The notes below the pieces were generated by a model, which saw only the letters and a program-made list of their open reading frames with translations, ran no database searches and had not been told where the DNA came from. From the NCBI GenBank assembly GCA_050948785.1, contig JBMNEM010000006.1, forward strand, positions 310,001 through 374,000: a DNA stretch of 64,000 nt, in the 5' to 3' direction. A program made the translations under genes and the position numbers. Each line of letters begins with the position of its first letter. Positions within the stretch are counted from its first letter, which is position 1. The DNA comes from JAAZMI01 sp050948785 (GTDB taxonomy: Bacteria; Bacillota; Dethiobacteria; DTU022; UBA8154). Shown piece after piece: positions 9,827 through 17,257 of this stretch.

Positions 9827-11023
9827 ATGGAAGCTATTCCTAAAGCAGAAATTGAAAGAAGAATTGGGAAATTCCAACTAAAATTAAGGGAAAAAGAAGT
9901 TGAAGCGGCCATTATAGCTCAAAATGTTGATCTCTACTATTTCACCGGCAGCTGTCAGAAAGGCTACTTGCTCGTTCCTTCCCGGGGTGAGCCCCTCTAT
10001 CTCGTAAACAAAAGCCTTACAAGGGCCCAAAAAGAATCGCCTTTAAATAATATTCAGCTTCTGCAAAGTTTTAGAGACCTACCTCCTATACTTCAGGAAA
10101 TTATACCCGGCATAAAGAGAATCGGCCTGGAGTTGGATGTTTTACCGGCCTTCCTTTACTTGCGCTATCAAAAAGCGTTTCCGCAAGTAGAAATTGTTGA
10201 TGTAGCAGCAGCTATCAGGGAATTGCGCATGTGTAAAAGTCCTTACGAAATTGAGATCCTCAGAAAAGGAGCGGAAATCAGCCGGCAAATGTTTGAGGCA
10301 GTGCCCAACTTTTTAAAAGAAGGAAAAAAAGAAGTAGAATTTGCTGCCGAATTGGAATGTTTTCTACGCAGCCTGGGGCACCAGGGGGCAGTACGCATGC
10401 GGCAGTTTAACCAGGAGGTTTTTTATGGGCATATTATGTCGGGGGAAAATCTGACCTATGCCACTTTTTTTGATGGCCCAACAGGTGGTGCAGGACTCTC
10501 CCCGGCCTATCCTCAGGGGGCGGGTTGGAAAAAGATCCGCAACGGCGAAACGATCCTTGTAGACTACGTTACCGTATATCACGGTTACTGTGTAGACTGC
10601 ACACGTCTTTTTTATCTGGGGACCAATATTCCTGAGTTGCTGCAAAAAGCTCATCATATCTCTCTTACTATCCAGGAGGAAATCATAAAAACAGCAAGAC
10701 CCGGTATCACCTGCACGGAAATATACAGGCACGCCTGTCAACTGGCTGAAGATAACGGTTTCAAGAATCATTTCATGGGGCACGGTGAAGATAAAGCAGC
10801 TTTTGTGGGTCACGGTGTAGGCCTGGAGTTGGACGAGTTACCCGTTTTGGCTGACAGACAGAATTACCCTCTGCAGGAGGGCATGGTTTTTGCCCTGGAA
10901 CCTAAAATGGTCATTCCGGGCACAGGTGTGGCCGGGGTAGAAAATACCATCCTGGTTACGCCCAATGGTCTGGAAAAAATAACCACATACCCTGAGGATA
11001 TAATCCTGGTAGAGCCCCACTGA
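9827..11023 (+). CDS. M24 family metallopeptidase (Xaa-Pro aminopeptidase-like)
   Basis: This 398-residue protein has an N-terminal creatinase-like domain and a C-terminal pita-bread fold. The five metal ligands can be seen: Asp in VDYVTVYHG and again in CVDCTRLF, His in FVGHGVGLELDE, Glu in FALEPKM and Glu in GVENTILVT. It probably removes N-terminal residues before proline or cleaves a related dipeptide in the cytoplasm. The ATG at 9827 follows AAGGAGG by six bases; an upstream in-frame TTG at 9809 precedes that ribosome site and is not the start. It is not clearly tied to either neighbouring operon. Confidence 0.88.
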   Translation: MEAIPKAEIERRIGKFQLKLREKEVEAAIIAQNVDLYYFTGSCQKGYLLVPSRGEPLYLVNKSLTRAQKESPLNNIQLLQSFRDLPPILQEIIPGIKRIGLELDVLPAFLYLRYQKAFPQVEIVDVAAAIRELRMCKSPYEIEILRKGAEISRQMFEAVPNFLKEGKKEVEFAAELECFLRSLGHQGAVRMRQFNQEVFYGHIMSGENLTYATFFDGPTGGAGLSPAYPQGAGWKKIRNGETILVDYVTVYHGYCVDCTRLFYLGTNIPELLQKAHHISLTIQEEIIKTARPGITCTEIYRHACQLAEDNGFKNHFMGHGEDKAAFVGHGVGLELDELPVLADRQNYPLQEGMVFALEPKMVIPGTGVAGVENTILVTPNGLEKITTYPEDIILVEPH

Positions 11024-11066
11024 ACACCCATTAAAGCTTACAAATACTTGCATAGACAAGCCCGGG

Positions 11067-11930
11067 TTATAGCCTTACAGTTGAGGCCAGCTCTAAAACA
11101 CTGCCCGCCTGGCAGAAAGTGAATTTGTCACCAAAAGCCCGGTAAAACGCCAGCGTCGCCTGCATTCCGGTACAATGGCAGGGTGCGACCATCTGCAAAT
11201 CAAAATCCCTGAGCGCCCCCATAATCCGGGCCAGCCGGTCTTGGGAGGCATTCAAAAGGTGTGTGCCGCCCAGCACAGCATAGAGGCGGCGTTTTCCGGT
11301 TAAGGCCGTAACGTGCCGGAGAGTATTTAAAAGCCCGGCATGGGCACAACCAAGGAGGACAATGATTCCTGCAGGGCTTTCCACCAGCAGAGCCTGATCA
11401 TCATCAAGAAGATCTGCTTGAAACCCTGCCGCTGTTTTCTGTAAAAAATACGGTTCGGGATTCCTCCACCCTGCAGGGCGCGGTATTTCCCCGGTAATCA
11501 TCACGCCCCCGCCAAGGTCAACCGGTCCCCGCTGTAAATAAAATTGCGCCCCCAGCTTTTCAAGGGACTGCCGCGACCAGGGTGGGCCAATGTATACAGT
11601 GTCGTTCCCGGCATTTCTTTCCACCAGGCGGTATTTGGGAATAAAAATATCCGGATGGGCATATACAGAAGCCGCTCCGATCTTCTCCAAAAGAAGCTGC
11701 AAACCACCGGTATGGTCGTAGTGACCATGGCTCAGTACAATAGCATCCAGGCTGCGGAGATCGATACCCAGTGTTTTGGCGTTGGCCAGCAGCGTCTGCC
11801 CCGCACCGGTATCAAATAAAATTCTCCGTCCCCCTGCTTCCAAAAACATGGCCAATCCATGTTCCCCCAGCAGCCCGCGACCCGATGCCCTATTTTCACA
11901 AATGATAGTTACCTTTACTTTAGGACTCAT
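11067..11930 (-). CDS. MBL-fold metallohydrolase
   Basis: This 287-residue metallo-beta-lactamase-fold protein has the metal motif SHGHYDHTGG and later ligand residues GCAHAG and PCHCTG. The layout resembles the archaeal/clostridial proteins annotated as 7,8-dihydropterin-6-methyl-4-(beta-D-ribofuranosyl)aminobenzene 5'-phosphate synthase. That name reflects homology only and its reaction here is unknown. The ATG at 11930 is chosen from three close start codons because AAAGGG lies 8 bases before it. It is convergent with the M24 peptidase gene, with 43 bases between. Confidence 0.85.
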   Translation of the reverse strand: MSPKVKVTIICENRASGRGLLGEHGLAMFLEAGGRRILFDTGAGQTLLANAKTLGIDLRSLDAIVLSHGHYDHTGGLQLLLEKIGAASVYAHPDIFIPKYRLVERNAGNDTVYIGPPWSRQSLEKLGAQFYLQRGPVDLGGGVMITGEIPRPAGWRNPEPYFLQKTAAGFQADLLDDDQALLVESPAGIIVLLGCAHAGLLNTLRHVTALTGKRRLYAVLGGTHLLNASQDRLARIMGALRDFDLQMVAPCHCTGMQATLAFYRAFGDKFTFCQAGSVLELASTVRL

Positions 11931-12138
11931 GATCATCACCCTTTACCAAATTTTACCTCCCCCCGGATCCACGCTCCTTTTAAGGAGGATTAATTTATTA
12001 ATTTCTTTCAACACCAACCTTGTCTAATTCTATTATCTTTTACTGGCTGTTTCGAGTTTGTTCCTTTATAAGTGTCTGTTTATTATGTTAATGCTAAATC
12101 AACCTGTAAACAAGTGTGTAACAAAAAAATGTTTGGTG

Positions 12139-12172
12139 ACGTATTTACGTAACTTCATAAACGTTTTCACGT
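12139..12172. promoter_or_regulatory. Paired palindromes ACGT-N4-ACGT upstream of the channel gene
   Basis: ACGTATTTACGT (12139-12150) and ACGTTTTCACGT (12161-12172) are palindromic 12-mers whose starts are 22 bases, two helix turns, apart. They lie about 85-120 bases upstream of the -24 element at 12257. This is the usual placing of an enhancer-binding-protein site. The response regulator at 17258 is the best local candidate to bind them. The remaining parts of 11931-12331 show no gene. Confidence 0.5.
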
Positions 12173-12254
12173 AAAATCGTTCTCCTTTTTCGGCGGTTTT
12201 TCGACATTGGAGCCTTCTAGCCGGTTTTTTGGCGTGATTTTGCACCTTTTAAAC

Positions 12255-12272
12255 TTGGCATCTATCTTGCAA
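12255..12272 (+). promoter_or_regulatory. Sigma-54 promoter of the FNT channel gene
   Basis: TTGGCATCTATCTTGCAA has GG at 12257-12258 and GC at 12269-12270, exactly 12 bases apart, with TGGCA and TTGCA blocks. Transcription should start near 12282, leaving a 50-base leader with AAAGGAGG before the ATG at 12332. Confidence 0.75.
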
Positions 12273-12331
12273 TATATATAAGTGTAACAAATAAATCTTA
12301 GTAAAATAAACAAGAAAGGAGGTTAATTTAA

Positions 12332-13399
12332 ATGGCCAATCATTGTCAGTTTTGGAAGGATTACGATTCAGTGGCCGGAAGCATCTCTTTTTGTGAGTTG
12401 GCTGCCTTTAATAGGTCAGTAAACCCCGCTTTTCTGTCCGAGATCGGTTGTACGGCAGAAAAAAGAAAAGAATGCTTAGGAAGTATGGAGTTAAATATCG
12501 GTATGGGGGATATACCGGTAGTACCTCCTCCGGTTGTCTGTGATCCGCCTCCCGTGATCGCCCAAAGTGCCGTGGCACTTGCCGAAAAAAAAGCAGCTAC
12601 ACAGTCACCATCACTGCAGTTACTTGCCCTTCTAGCCGGAGCTTATATTTCCCTGGGGGCAATACTCTCTACCATCGTCACCAACGATCTCGCCACTTAC
12701 ATTGGGGACGGGTTGTCCCGCCTGGTAGGAGGAATGACCTTCTCCCTGGGGCTGATCCTCGTAATCATGGGCGGTGCTGAACTTTTTACCGGCAATAATC
12801 TTATGGTAGCCGGCTTTTTAGAGAAAAAAGTTTCGCTAAAACAGGTTTTTAATAACTGGGGTTGGGTATATCTTTTTAATTTTATCGGATCATTGGCCGT
12901 CGTATTGCTTTTCTATTATTCAGGTCTCTGGAAAGCTAATGGTGCCGCGGTAGGACTCAAAGCAATAAATACCGCCGGGGCGAAGGTTTCACTTTCCTGG
13001 CAGGAAGCTTTTTTCCGCGGGATTTTTTGTAATTGGCTTGTCTGCCTGGCAGTATGGCTCTCCATGGCCGGCAAAGATGCTTTTGGTAAAATAATCGCCA
13101 TTATGATTCCCGTTACAGCTTTTGTCGCTGCCGGTTTTGAGCACTCCATTGCCAATATGTATTTCATTCCCATGGGCATTCTTCTAAAAAACCAGGAAAT
13201 ATTCCAGCCTTTACTTTCACCGGACCTTTTACAGAACCTTACATGGGCAAGCTTCCTATGGAAGAACTTGGTTCCTGTCACTCTTGGCAACATTGTAGGA
13301 GGCGTATTCTTTGTAGCTGTTGCTTACTGGAACGCCTATCTACGCCCTGTAGCCAGGCCAGCAATACAGGTTACCACAATGAAGAGCGTCAAAGGTTAG
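12332..13399 (+). CDS. Formate/nitrite-family channel with N-terminal four-cysteine domain
   Basis: Residues ~95-345 form a FocA/NirC/HSC-type membrane channel with about six helices. The omega-loop motif GGAELFTGNN is present, and so is the central histidine motif GFEHSIANMYFIPMG (His ~271) that in this family lines the pore and controls anion passage. Formate, nitrite and hydrosulfide are all possible substrates. Residues 1-60 are not part of the family. They hold four cysteines (5, 21, 40, 48; spacing C-x15-C-x18-C-x7-C), with CQFWKDY and GCTAEKRKEC around them. A proline-rich linker (about 61-76) contains a fifth Cys. The next gene repeats this domain alone. Length is 355 residues against about 270-285 for ordinary members. 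The sigma-54 promoter indicates control by a signal-dependent activator. Confidence 0.88.
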   Translation: MANHCQFWKDYDSVAGSISFCELAAFNRSVNPAFLSEIGCTAEKRKECLGSMELNIGMGDIPVVPPPVVCDPPPVIAQSAVALAEKKAATQSPSLQLLALLAGAYISLGAILSTIVTNDLATYIGDGLSRLVGGMTFSLGLILVIMGGAELFTGNNLMVAGFLEKKVSLKQVFNNWGWVYLFNFIGSLAVVLLFYYSGLWKANGAAVGLKAINTAGAKVSLSWQEAFFRGIFCNWLVCLAVWLSMAGKDAFGKIIAIMIPVTAFVAAGFEHSIANMYFIPMGILLKNQEIFQPLLSPDLLQNLTWASFLWKNLVPVTLGNIVGGVFFVAVAYWNAYLRPVARPAIQVTTMKSVKG

Positions 13400-13485
13400 A
13401 TGTTCTAAGGGACACGAAGGCATTCTTTTTAAAAATTCCGTGACAAAACCAGCCGGCATAGAAAGCCTGAAAGGGGTGGAGAGCA

Positions 13486-13749
13486 GTGGAAAAAATGGTC
13501 AATTGCAGTTATTGGAAAGAGTACCGGGGAATTAATGGTTGGATCATGTTCTGTAGTGCTGGCGCTTTTGCCAAGGAATTTAATCAAGAGTATGCCGAAA
13601 AACTCGGCTGCACCGCAGAGCAAAGAACTATCTGCAACAAAACAATGAAAATTAATATGGGATACGGACTGGTACCCAAAATATTAGACGATAAAAAGAA
13701 AAAAGAAGATCCTGCGGATGCGGTTACTGCGCCCGGAAAACCTGCTTAG
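13486..13749 (+). CDS. Free-standing four-cysteine domain protein
   Basis: This 87-residue protein matches the first 60 residues of the channel just upstream. Both share C-x2-[FY]-W-K-[DE]-Y, FC..(2)AF, an N-containing stretch, [IL]GCTAE-[KQ]-R and a final N-[IM]-G-x-G. The four cysteines (7, 23, 42, 50) have exactly the same spacing, C-x15-C-x18-C-x7-C. The C-terminal 25 residues are charged and rich in Lys, Asp, Ala and Pro. No signal peptide or membrane helix is seen, so it is likely cytoplasmic. The pattern suggests a metal site or a redox disulfide pair, but I recognise no named family. The GTG start follows AGGGG by 9 bases; an ATG three codons on is an alternative. It is 86 bases behind the channel gene and probably co-transcribed. 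Confidence 0.75.
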   Translation: MEKMVNCSYWKEYRGINGWIMFCSAGAFAKEFNQEYAEKLGCTAEQRTICNKTMKINMGYGLVPKILDDKKKKEDPADAVTAPGKPA

Positions 13750-13750
13750 T

Positions 13751-13835
13751 ATGCCGACCATATAACAATGACAGTGCGTACTGCCGGCAAAACTTGAAGC
13801 CCTGCAGGCAGTATGTCAGTATCATTGTGCGGCAT
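13751..13835. repeat. Long interrupted inverted repeat
   Basis: Starting right after the stop codon of the small Cys protein, three arm pairs face each other in order. ATGCCG (13751) pairs with CGGCAT (13830), ACAATGA with TCATTGT, and TACTGCC (13779) with GGCAGTA (13807). Together they could fold an 85-base bulged hairpin in RNA. No T-run follows, so it is not a standard terminator. It could protect the 3' end of the channel transcript, be a small mobile repeat or hold a regulatory RNA. Confidence 0.5.
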
Positions 13836-14299
13836 TCTTACGGAAAGTTTAAGATTCCGCCGGGGTATTGGCAATCTACATTGCACTAAAAACTTTATCA
13901 CACAGACATTACCTGCCACTGGCGGCGCTGTCTCTTCTCTAAAAAAGCAGGTCACGGGCAGCATAACGGGTATTTTTTTATAGTGTCCTTGTAAAAGTAT
14001 GCATACTCACTTTGGGCTACTGGCGGTCTGGCCGGCACCCCCCTGCTGGCCGGGCCGCCTCAGCCCCCGCTTTACCGGCAACATTTACTCCTCTTCAACA
14101 ATATGCTCTACCGCTAAAGGATTACTCCACTAAATCAATCTATTCCGTTAAAAAAGAAAACAAATTTAAAATTGCTGAAAAAGGATTTCAACCTTTTTTT
14201 ATAGAAATAGTTTATAATTATAGAAGTAATAATTGCGCTTACTGTTTTTTCTCTTTGGAGAATGTTTTTCAGGGAAAAACTTTTAAAAGGAAGAATAAT
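13836..14299. other. Intergenic stretch with a GC-rich hairpin, no gene seen
   Basis: GGCGG...GGCCGGCA at 14022-14037 pairs with TGCTGGCCGGGCCGCC at 14044-14059, giving a strong GC-rich stem with a few G-T pairs and a C-rich loop, without a T-run. A TATAAT at 14213-14218 could be the -10 of a promoter for the dehydrogenase gene, but no convincing -35 was found. The open frame running through 14012-14299 into the dehydrogenase has no family similarity and is not taken as coding. Confidence 0.4.
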
Positions 14300-15448
14300 A
14301 TGTATATAAGCAAATTTGTGGCCCCGGAGATAATTTTTGGTAAGGGTTCCTTAAGCCAGGTTGGCGCAAGCTGTAAACGGCTTGGCGCCTCCCGGGTATT
14401 CCTGGTCGCCGATCAGGAGGTCATGCAATGCGGGTGGATCGAAAAATCTCTTCCTTTTCTTCAAGATATAGGCCTGCATTACCAAATTTGGTCCGGTTTT
14501 TCCGCCAACCCCAAGGACTTTGAAATTGAAGAAGGCGCTCGACTTTATTCAAAGACGAAGTGCGATACGATTTTGGCGATCGGCGGCGGCAGCACTATCG
14601 ATGCTGCCAAAGCAGTAGCAACCCTTTCCACCAATAAAGGTAAGATTCAGGATTATGAAGGGATTGATCTCATCCACAATCCCCTGCCACCTTTGGTTGT
14701 TATTCCCTCTACAGCCGGTTCCGGCTCAGAGGTTTCCCAGTTTTCCATCATTGTCGACAGCCAGCGTAAAATTAAAATGATGCTTATTTCCAAATCCCTG
14801 GTTCCGGATATTGCCATATCGGATCCGCTGCTCCTTTCTACCGTGAACAGCAAGATTACAACCTTTACCGGCATGGAAGCTTTAAGCCATGCTATTGAGG
14901 CTTTTCTTTCCCTGGCAGCGACAGATCTAACCAATGTTCATGCTTTACATGCCATTAAGTTGATCTCGGCAAACTTACGGGCATCAGTTGCCAGTCAAAT
15001 TAACGAAAAGGCAAAAGCGGCCATGGCAATCGCCAGCCTGCAGGCCGGGCTGGCCTTTTCCAATGCTGTTTTGGGCTTGGTTCATGCCATGAGCCACCAG
15101 GTGGGAGGCCTGCTGGATCTTCCTATGGGCACAATCAGCGCGATTTTATTACCCTATGTTTTACGTTTTAATTTAATTTCCTCTATGGACAAATATGTTG
15201 ATCTTGCCAGGTCCTTAGGAGCCAGGGTAGAAAATATAACTCCCCGGGAAGCCGCAGAAAAAGCCATCGCCATGATCAAGGAACTATCCACAGATTTAAA
15301 AATACCCCTGGGATTGTCCGAATTGGGCTTAACGGAAGAAGTCATTCCCGACTTGAGCAAAAATGCCCTTAAGGATGCCTGCTACATTACCAACCCCAGA
15401 GAAGCCGGCGCAGAAGAGATTATGGAGATTTTTTTTGCAGCCCTCTAG
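14300..15448 (+). CDS. Iron-containing alcohol dehydrogenase
   Basis: This 382-residue type III dehydrogenase has the NAD-binding motif GGGSTIDAAKA, the PSTAGSGSEVS motif and the metal-ligand region MEALSHAIEAFLS. A further ligand segment, GLVHAMSHQVGGLLDLPMG, is also present. It interconverts an alcohol or diol and its aldehyde with NAD(P)H, but the substrate is not readable. The ATG at 14300 is chosen because it follows AAGGAAG, begins at the family's usual N-terminus (MYISKFVAPEIIFGKG) and gives the standard length. It lies between the FNT module and the two-component genes; a 36-base gap links it to the kinase gene. Confidence 0.9.
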   Translation: MYISKFVAPEIIFGKGSLSQVGASCKRLGASRVFLVADQEVMQCGWIEKSLPFLQDIGLHYQIWSGFSANPKDFEIEEGARLYSKTKCDTILAIGGGSTIDAAKAVATLSTNKGKIQDYEGIDLIHNPLPPLVVIPSTAGSGSEVSQFSIIVDSQRKIKMMLISKSLVPDIAISDPLLLSTVNSKITTFTGMEALSHAIEAFLSLAATDLTNVHALHAIKLISANLRASVASQINEKAKAAMAIASLQAGLAFSNAVLGLVHAMSHQVGGLLDLPMGTISAILLPYVLRFNLISSMDKYVDLARSLGARVENITPREAAEKAIAMIKELSTDLKIPLGLSELGLTEEVIPDLSKNALKDACYITNPREAGAEEIMEIFFAAL

Positions 15449-15484
15449 TTCTACGTACCAAATATTAAAAGGGGAAATGGAACG

Positions 15485-17227
15485 ATGGTTATCAAAAATA
15501 AGAAAATGCTTATTGAAAAATTGACAGGAATCCACAGTTCAAAAAAATCATATTATGTGGAACTGAAGAAAAAAATTGATGAAATCTCCCAAAAAAATAC
15601 CCAGCTGGAGATCATCAATCAGCTCTCCAAAAGTACGGGGAGCAGCATGTCTTTCCATCAAATAATTAAAAATGTTATCCCCAAAATACAGGCCCTGGCT
15701 TATTTTAATTTCCTGACTCTTTATCTTGTTCTGAAAGACGGTTTAATCAACCGGGTTGTTTTTTGTGCCGGTGATGAGGAAGATGATAAAATCCAGGAAA
15801 CTTTTTTTCAAGATGATCAATTACAACAATCCTCTAAAAGCAAAGAGGAAGATACTGGATCTGCCCTCTGGTCTGTGCTTCATGAAAAAAAACCCCTGTT
15901 GCAGAAAAACATTTCTTTGGAAGCTTGTTCCTTCCCTGAAGATGTCAAGCTGATCAAAAAGGGTATTACTTCCAAAATACTGCTCCCTTTGGTGACCGGG
16001 GAAAAGGTCACCGGCGTCTTGGAAGTGGCCGGTAAAAAAGAGTTTAGCACAAACGACCTGCCTTTTTGGGAACAGATAGCCGGCCAGCTGTCTTTTTGCC
16101 TGGAAAACAATCGCCTTTATAATGAAATCCGGCAGCATAAGCAAGAGTGGGAAATTACTTCTTCGGCCGTAACAGACCTGCTTGTCTTTATTAATCAAAA
16201 CCAGGAAATACAAAAGGTAAATAAAGCGGCTTTGGATTTTTTTACTTTAAGCGAAAAGGATATCTTGGGCCAAAAATGCTATACTCTATTTTATGGCCGC
16301 GAATCCCGGTGTAACCCCTGCCTGGCCGACCGGGTACAGCAGAACAAAAAAACAGCTTACCTGCAATCCCGTACCCGTTATAATCGCGTTCTGGACATTT
16401 TTGCCTACCCGGCCTATACTAAAGGCGAGCCTTACGGGGTTACGTACTATGCCAAAGATGTGACCCGTTTCGTAGACTCGGTTAAATTTGCCTCCCTGGG
16501 TGAAATGTCCGCCGGCGTCGCCCATGAATTAAACAGTCCTTTAACAGCCATTGTCGGCAACTCCCAGTTGCTTCTCCGCGAAACCCCGCCATCCAGTCCT
16601 CATTACCAGCTGATTAAAGATATTAAATCATGCGGCGTGAGCTGCCAGAGGATTATACAAAACCTGCTGGCTTTATCACGGCAGGATGAGATTTCCTTTG
16701 AGGAAATAGATTTAAACCAAGTGATCGAAAAAGCCTTTTTCCTGGTTTCTTACCAAATTGAAAAAAATAAAATCAACCTGATCAATAAAATCGCGCCTTC
16801 TCCCCAACGTATTATGGGCAATAGCCAAGGATTGGAGCAGATCATTGTTAATCTGCTCCTCAACGCTAGGGATGCTATTAAGAAAAAACTCTTGGAGAAG
16901 GAAAATGATGTCCCAGAAAAAGGAGAGGTGATCATCTCTACCAGAATGCTGCCGGAAAAGTTTATCGCCGTAGATATTACTGATAATGGCTGTGGAATCG
17001 AAGCTGAAAAAATCCCGCAGATCTTCAATCCATTCCACACCACGAAAAAATCCGGCAAGGGAACAGGGCTGGGCCTTTCAGTAAGCTTGGGGATTGCCCA
17101 GGCTCACGGAGGGTTTATTGATGTGGAAAGTGTTCCCGGCAAAGGAAGCACCTTTAGTCTGATTCTTCCCTTTCACCAGCTGGACGAGATGAATAACGAT
17201 GAATTTACCGCTGACGATACAACATAA
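15485..17227 (+). CDS. GAF/PAS sensor histidine kinase
   Basis: In order, this 580-residue protein has a short coiled coil (about 20-45), a GAF domain (about 50-205), a PAS domain (about 220-330), a HisKA dimerisation helix and a HATPase domain. The phosphoacceptor is His ~347 in GVAHELNSPL. The ATP-binding N and G boxes read NLLLNARDA, DNGCGIE and GKGTGLGLS. There is no membrane segment, so it senses something inside the cell. The PAS domain has cysteines at about 265, 276 and 279 (RESRCNPCL), a pattern compatible with a metal or redox sensor, though that is inference. It lies 30 bases before the response-regulator gene and should be its partner. Confidence 0.9.
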   Translation: MVIKNKKMLIEKLTGIHSSKKSYYVELKKKIDEISQKNTQLEIINQLSKSTGSSMSFHQIIKNVIPKIQALAYFNFLTLYLVLKDGLINRVVFCAGDEEDDKIQETFFQDDQLQQSSKSKEEDTGSALWSVLHEKKPLLQKNISLEACSFPEDVKLIKKGITSKILLPLVTGEKVTGVLEVAGKKEFSTNDLPFWEQIAGQLSFCLENNRLYNEIRQHKQEWEITSSAVTDLLVFINQNQEIQKVNKAALDFFTLSEKDILGQKCYTLFYGRESRCNPCLADRVQQNKKTAYLQSRTRYNRVLDIFAYPAYTKGEPYGVTYYAKDVTRFVDSVKFASLGEMSAGVAHELNSPLTAIVGNSQLLLRETPPSSPHYQLIKDIKSCGVSCQRIIQNLLALSRQDEISFEEIDLNQVIEKAFFLVSYQIEKNKINLINKIAPSPQRIMGNSQGLEQIIVNLLLNARDAIKKKLLEKENDVPEKGEVIISTRMLPEKFIAVDITDNGCGIEAEKIPQIFNPFHTTKKSGKGTGLGLSVSLGIAQAHGGFIDVESVPGKGSTFSLILPFHQLDEMNNDEFTADDTT

Positions 17228-17257
17228 AAATATTGGCGGCCCTGGAGGTTCTTATGC

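Noticed and set aside
14012..14299. N-terminal extension of the iron alcohol dehydrogenase
   Set aside because: It precedes the family's normal start, runs through a GC hairpin and has no similarity; ATG at 14300 has its own ribosome site.
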